A stretch of 64,000 nucleotides of DNA from Marinifilum sp. D714. GTDB taxonomy: Bacteria > Bacteroidota > Bacteroidia > Bacteroidales > Marinifilaceae. Numbering within the stretch: the first letter of the stretch is position 1; every line of letters begins with the position of its first letter. The stretch spans positions 1-64,000 of the forward strand of contig NZ_JALPNU010000015.1 of assembly GCF_030851345.1 (NCBI RefSeq), read 5' to 3'. This document shows, one piece after another, positions 60,636 through 64,000 of this stretch. Under the pieces are notes generated by a model. The model was not told where the DNA came from. It worked only from the letters and a program-made list of their open reading frames with translations, and ran no database searches. Both the position numbers and the translations under genes were made by a program.

Positions 60636-62123
60636 ATGAATCAGAAGTACATTTGGTTAGTTACGATTGTTTTGTGTATATCATTGTTTGGATTGATATT
60701 GGTCCAAATAAAATACTTTCAATCTGCATCAAAACTTAAAGAAGAACAATTTTCCTTAACTGTTAGTAAAGCCTTAGATCAGGTTGTTAAAAAGTTGGAA
60801 CATGATGAATCTGTAAATATGATTCTAAAAGGCAATGGTTCTAATCATTCAAACATAGCAGGACATTCGGATCTTTCAACAGAAAGCTCGACGATTTCTT
60901 TCACTATGGATCAAAAACATGACAAAGCCGTTTTAAGTATCTCTCATGAAAACAAAAATATCAATATTGCCGAAGGCTCATTAAATGGAGGCTTAGCAAA
61001 ATTCCAAGAGCAATTTAATAAAGCCTTAACAAGTAGAGGAAATTATGGAGAATTTGCTAATAAATTAAAAAATGCAAATCTAAAACTTAGCGAGCGTATT
61101 GACCTTAAAGCTTTACCTACTTTAATTGAGCAGAAGTTAAGAGACAATGGAATCAAATTAAATTTTGAGTATGCAGTAAAAGTGAATGGCATCAAGTTTG
61201 AAACGGCTTCAAAGAATTATTTTAGAAATCCTTCTGTGGAGAAGTACACCAAACCTCTATTTCCAAACGATTTGTATTTTACAAGAAATAACATTTTACA
61301 TGTTTATTTTCCTGCGAAACAGCAGCACATGCTTCAATCATACACAATGCTATTTCCTTCATTTATTCTTACCTTGGTATTGATACTTTGCAGTGCTTTT
61401 ACAATTTTCATCATCTTCCGCCAGAAAAAGTTGTCGAAAATCAAGAACGATTTTATCAACAATATGACTCATGAGTTTAAAACTCCAATTTCAACAATAT
61501 CATTGGCATCGCAAATGCTGAAAGACAACAGCGTTGCAACCACTCAAAGCTTTATCGATCATATTGCAAAAATCATAAACGATGAAAGTAAACGATTAAC
61601 TTACCAGGTTGAAAAAGTATTGCAAATGGCAGTATTTAATGAAGCCAGAATGAAGTTAAAGTTGAAACCTATAAGTGTTCATAAAATAATTCAAAATTTA
61701 TTACCTAACTTTACTATTAGAGCAGAAGATAAAAGTGGTAACATGTACCAAAATTTAGATGCTAGCCAGGATACAATTATGGCAGACGAAGTTCATGTTA
61801 GCAATGTTATCTCAAACCTGTTGGACAATGCAATTAAATATTGCAAGGACAATCCGGAAATCAGTATCAGTACACGGAACAGAGACAAGGGTATTGTTAT
61901 TTCAATTACTGATAATGGGATTGGAATATCGAAAGAAGATCAGAGAATGGTTTTCGAACGCTTTTTCCGTGTTCATACAGGAAACGTGCACGATGTTAAA
62001 GGATTTGGCTTGGGCTTATCCTATGTGAAAAAAGTTGTTGATGCACACAATGGTGAAGTGAATGTAGAGAGTGTTCTCGAAAAGGGATCAAAATTTGAAG
62101 TATATCTTCCTTTAAAAAAATAG
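60636..62123 (+). CDS. sensor histidine kinase (RprX-like)
   Basis: 495 residues. Membrane helices at about 7-27 and 238-261 enclose a 210-residue periplasmic sensor with no recognisable fold. The HisKA dimer domain has the phosphorylated His279 (NNMTHEFKTPIS); the ATPase domain shows VISNLLDNAIKYC (N box), DNGIGIS (G1) and GFGLGLSYV (G2). Pairs with the response regulator 5 bp downstream. The pair resembles RprX/RprY of Bacteroides; the signal is not known here. Confidence 0.93.
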   Translation: MNQKYIWLVTIVLCISLFGLILVQIKYFQSASKLKEEQFSLTVSKALDQVVKKLEHDESVNMILKGNGSNHSNIAGHSDLSTESSTISFTMDQKHDKAVLSISHENKNINIAEGSLNGGLAKFQEQFNKALTSRGNYGEFANKLKNANLKLSERIDLKALPTLIEQKLRDNGIKLNFEYAVKVNGIKFETASKNYFRNPSVEKYTKPLFPNDLYFTRNNILHVYFPAKQQHMLQSYTMLFPSFILTLVLILCSAFTIFIIFRQKKLSKIKNDFINNMTHEFKTPISTISLASQMLKDNSVATTQSFIDHIAKIINDESKRLTYQVEKVLQMAVFNEARMKLKLKPISVHKIIQNLLPNFTIRAEDKSGNMYQNLDASQDTIMADEVHVSNVISNLLDNAIKYCKDNPEISISTRNRDKGIVISITDNGIGISKEDQRMVFERFFRVHTGNVHDVKGFGLGLSYVKKVVDAHNGEVNVESVLEKGSKFEVYLPLKK

Positions 62124-62128
62124 ACGCA

Positions 62129-62815
62129 ATGGAACAAGTTAAAATCTTATTAGCCGAGGATGATGCGAACCTAGGCCTTTTGCTTAAAGAATATTTAATC
62201 GCTAAAAATTATAACACTACTCTTTGCGAAGATGGTGACAAAGCTTACGATGAGTTCTTGAAAAATCCTTACGACCTGTGCATTTTTGATATCATGATGC
62301 CTCATCGAGATGGTTTTACGCTTGCAAAGGATATTCGTTTAATCAATAGCGAAATTCCAATTATCTTTCTGACTGCAAAATCGATGAAAGAGGATGTTTT
62401 GGAAGGATTTAAACTTGGTGCCGATGACTACATGACCAAGCCATTTAGTATGGAAGAACTTTTGGTGAGAATTGAAGCCGTTCTGAGAAGAACCGCAGGA
62501 GTTAAGCCAGAAATTAACCAGGAAGAATTTAAATTAGGTCGTTATACTTTCGATGCTAAAAAACAATATTTGGTTGATGGAGATGAAACCATTAAACTAA
62601 CAACCAAAGAATCGGAACTTTTAAAGCTTCTTTGCAACAATGTAAATAAAGTATTGGAGCGAAATCTGGCTTTAAAAACCATTTGGTCCGACGATAATTA
62701 TTTCAATGCACGTAGTATGGATGTTTACATTACCAAACTTCGTAAACACTTGAAGGAAGAGCCAAGCATTGAAATTATTAACGTTCACGGTAAAGGTTAT
62801 AAATTGATAATGTAA
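62129..62815 (+). CDS. OmpR-family response regulator (RprY-like)
   Basis: 228 residues. Receiver domain 1-120 with Asp11/Asp12, phospho-acceptor Asp54 (IFDIMMPHRDG), Thr82 and Lys104 (YMTKPFS). Winged-helix DNA-binding domain at about 130-228 (TTKESELLKLLCNN, SMDVYITKLRKHL, VHGKGYKLIM). Complete and active by all key residues. Cotranscribed with the kinase and ended by a terminator. Confidence 0.95.
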   Translation: MEQVKILLAEDDANLGLLLKEYLIAKNYNTTLCEDGDKAYDEFLKNPYDLCIFDIMMPHRDGFTLAKDIRLINSEIPIIFLTAKSMKEDVLEGFKLGADDYMTKPFSMEELLVRIEAVLRRTAGVKPEINQEEFKLGRYTFDAKKQYLVDGDETIKLTTKESELLKLLCNNVNKVLERNLALKTIWSDDNYFNARSMDVYITKLRKHLKEEPSIEIINVHGKGYKLIM

Positions 62816-62830
62816 TCCACCAGATATCAA

Positions 62831-62860
62831 AAAAGCTGCTTTTTAAAGCAGCTTTTTTTT
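62831..62860 (+). terminator. terminator of the two-component operon
   Basis: AAAAGCTGCTTT/AAAGCAGCTTTT (62831-62842/62845-62856), a 12-bp perfect stem and T-run. Confidence 0.92.
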
Positions 62861-62957
62861 GGTTCTATATGGAATCTGGTGCGTAACTAAATCGAATATT
62901 AATTGAAAAGAACAATCCTAGAATTCTTTAATTTTACTCTGCTCAAGCCGCATGGCT

Positions 62958-63148
62958 CTTACTTTTTATTCATCAAATGATTTCTTTAAAAAGGAATTCA
63001 TGAGCTCCCTTCGGTCGGTTCCATTGATGAAAAAGTAAGCAAAAAATCTAGGGCGTGTAAGCACAAACTCCTTCTACTTGAAAACATTAAATTCGGCGGG
63101 GTGATCTTCTCAATTCTTCGAAGCTTCCCCGTCTCTCTAAATGTTTTC
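62958..63148. repeat. composite structured intergenic repeat
   Basis: First unit: CTTACTTTTT(ATT)CATCAA (62958-62976) inverse to TTGATGAAAAAGTAAG (63024-63039), 16 bp paired apart from a 3-base insert. Second unit: GAAAACATT/AATGTTTTC (63080-63088/63140-63148) enclosing CGGGG/CCCCG (63097-63101/63127-63131). Higher GC than its surroundings. Sequences with GATGAAAAAGTAA followed by a run of A occur in my memory as dispersed intergenic repeats of Bacteroidota. Confidence 0.55.
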
Positions 63149-63289
63149 TACGGATAAGAAGCTTGTCCTTCCAATGCCCGACAATCCCACACGAACAAAG
63201 TAGATTATTTTTTACTTATAAGCTATATAATTTCATGAATCACCCACTATAAATCATACAGAGCTTTTTTTTATTATGAGAGAAAGAAA

Positions 63290-64000
63290 CTACTCCTTTT
63301 GTTTCTTCGTTTTCTTTCTTTTTATCTTTTTCACTTTCTTTCCATCCTTCTCCTCTACCGTAACCTCAACATCCACTTCGTGCTCACCATGCTTTTCAAT
63401 CCAAACATTGTCTTTGCCTGAACTCTTTATTTTAATGATTTTCACACCATCTTCCTCAGTAATTTCTACATCGTCGGAATCTTGAATGATGATAATTTTT
63501 TCCGCTTTTTTCCCATCAAATGGAAGTACATTCAATTTGTGTTTACCTCCATGAAGCATTTCAATATGGATATCTTTCGAAATACAAGAATCACCTGAGT
63601 GGAAAATAAAACTCCCATCCTCACCCGAGAACTTAAATTTCTTCATCATTTTTATTGCATCTCCATCAAAAGTTGAGTCGATATTAAAAACAAAGCTCTC
63701 AATCATTTTGAAATGCTTTCCATGCTTTTTATCATCACTAGAATACCAAACCATATGCTTTTTCATTAAAGAATCTGATACACCCTTTAATTCTATAATT
63801 TTCATGATTTCATCATGATCTTTATGCTCGTGGAAAATTGTATCGATGACAGTTTCTTTTCCGTCTTCAATCACTTTTACTTTAACATGCACCTCATGTT
63901 TTTCCTTTTTCTTATCCTTCTCTTGAGCGAAAGTAACTTGTGACACCAACAAAACAGCACAACATAGGCTTAGTAAGAGTCTAAATCGTTTCATAACCAT
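63290..64000 (-). CDS. secreted Lys/Asp-rich protein, unknown
   Basis: Up to 236 residues; the start is either the ATG ending at 64000 or the one two codons later (63994). Signal peptide to about residue 25 (SQVTFAQ). The mature part is very rich in Lys, Asp, Glu and His. Two segments resemble each other: HEVHVKVKVIEDGKETVID near the start and HEVDVEVTVEEKDGKKVKK near the end. The tail is a run of Lys and Arg. No domain recognised; perhaps a periplasmic or surface protein that binds metal or polyanions. The promoter lies outside the window. Confidence 0.6.
   Translation of the reverse strand: MVMKRFRLLLSLCCAVLLVSQVTFAQEKDKKKEKHEVHVKVKVIEDGKETVIDTIFHEHKDHDEIMKIIELKGVSDSLMKKHMVWYSSDDKKHGKHFKMIESFVFNIDSTFDGDAIKMMKKFKFSGEDGSFIFHSGDSCISKDIHIEMLHGGKHKLNVLPFDGKKAEKIIIIQDSDDVEITEEDGVKIIKIKSSGKDNVWIEKHGEHEVDVEVTVEEKDGKKVKKIKRKKTKKQKE

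Larger units (their letters stand above)
62816..63289. other. 474-bp intergenic region with structured repeat
   Basis: After the terminator at 62831-62860 come two inverted repeats in a row (62958-63039 and 63080-63148), listed separately. No open frame has coding character. Confidence 0.6.

Overview
The window looks like a chromosome segment from a low-GC, probably anaerobic or facultative member of the Bacteroidota, plausibly the Marinifilaceae/Marinilabiliales (genus-level guess only). Evidence: repeated promoters of the Bacteroidota type (TTG, about 19 bp, then TAnnTTTG); families typical of the phylum such as the long ~630-residue PurF, SPOR protein, ExbB/ExbD/ExbD cluster, secreted tricorn-like protease and RprX/RprY-like two-component pair; and a complete butyrate-forming lysine fermentation operon of the type known from Porphyromonas, Fusobacterium and clostridia. 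I see no phage, insertion sequence, CRISPR array or rRNA. There is one tRNA gene, for Arg with anticodon CCG.

Layout. 0.1-6 kb: usp-SPOR-purF on the minus strand, then miaB, a GNAT acetyltransferase and a STAS protein. 6-16 kb: a 1087-residue secreted tricorn-like protease, an 800-bp non-coding region with a hairpin series and four TCGNCGA sites spaced exactly 22 bp, a DhaL-DegV fusion (FakA/FakB-like), then DUF1295, peroxiredoxin, plsY, ATP-grasp and an unknown protein. 16.4-30.5 kb: one minus-strand block of 14 genes, atoD-kal-kce-kdd-kamA-(P-loop ATPase)-(MutS-like ATPase)-kamD-kamE-atoA-thiolase, then bcd-etfB-etfA. Together these convert lysine plus acetyl-CoA to butyrate, acetyl-CoA and ammonia, with crotonyl-CoA reduced by Bcd/EtfAB. 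31-44.6 kb: secreted M28 peptidase, membrane proteins, a YugP-type metallopeptidase, a PlsC-like acyltransferase, three small unknown genes, aspS, tadA, deoD, aroA, apt, a predicted barrel and dprA. 44.8-51 kb: gdhA, TatD hydrolase with asparaginase, exbB-unknown-exbD-exbD, tRNA-Arg. 51-64 kb: leuS, two YitT paralogues, an M23 peptidase, purN, acpP-fabF-rnc, a histidine kinase/response regulator pair and a secreted Lys-rich protein at the right edge.

How the genes work together. Amino-acid catabolism dominates: lysine fermentation, glutamate dehydrogenase, asparaginase and secreted peptidases suit a peptide-fermenting lifestyle. The other recurring theme is phospholipid and fatty-acid supply: plsY, a PlsC-like protein, acpP-fabF and the FakA/FakB-like fusion.

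Most interesting items: the four-site 22-bp array upstream of the DhaL-DegV gene; the unexplained ATPase pair inside the lysine operon; a predicted ~95-nt small RNA on the minus strand at about 60.2-60.3 kb with its own promoter and terminator; a perfect 44-bp palindrome centred on the purN stop codon; and several structured intergenic repeats. All functional statements rest on reading motifs by eye; no database search was possible.
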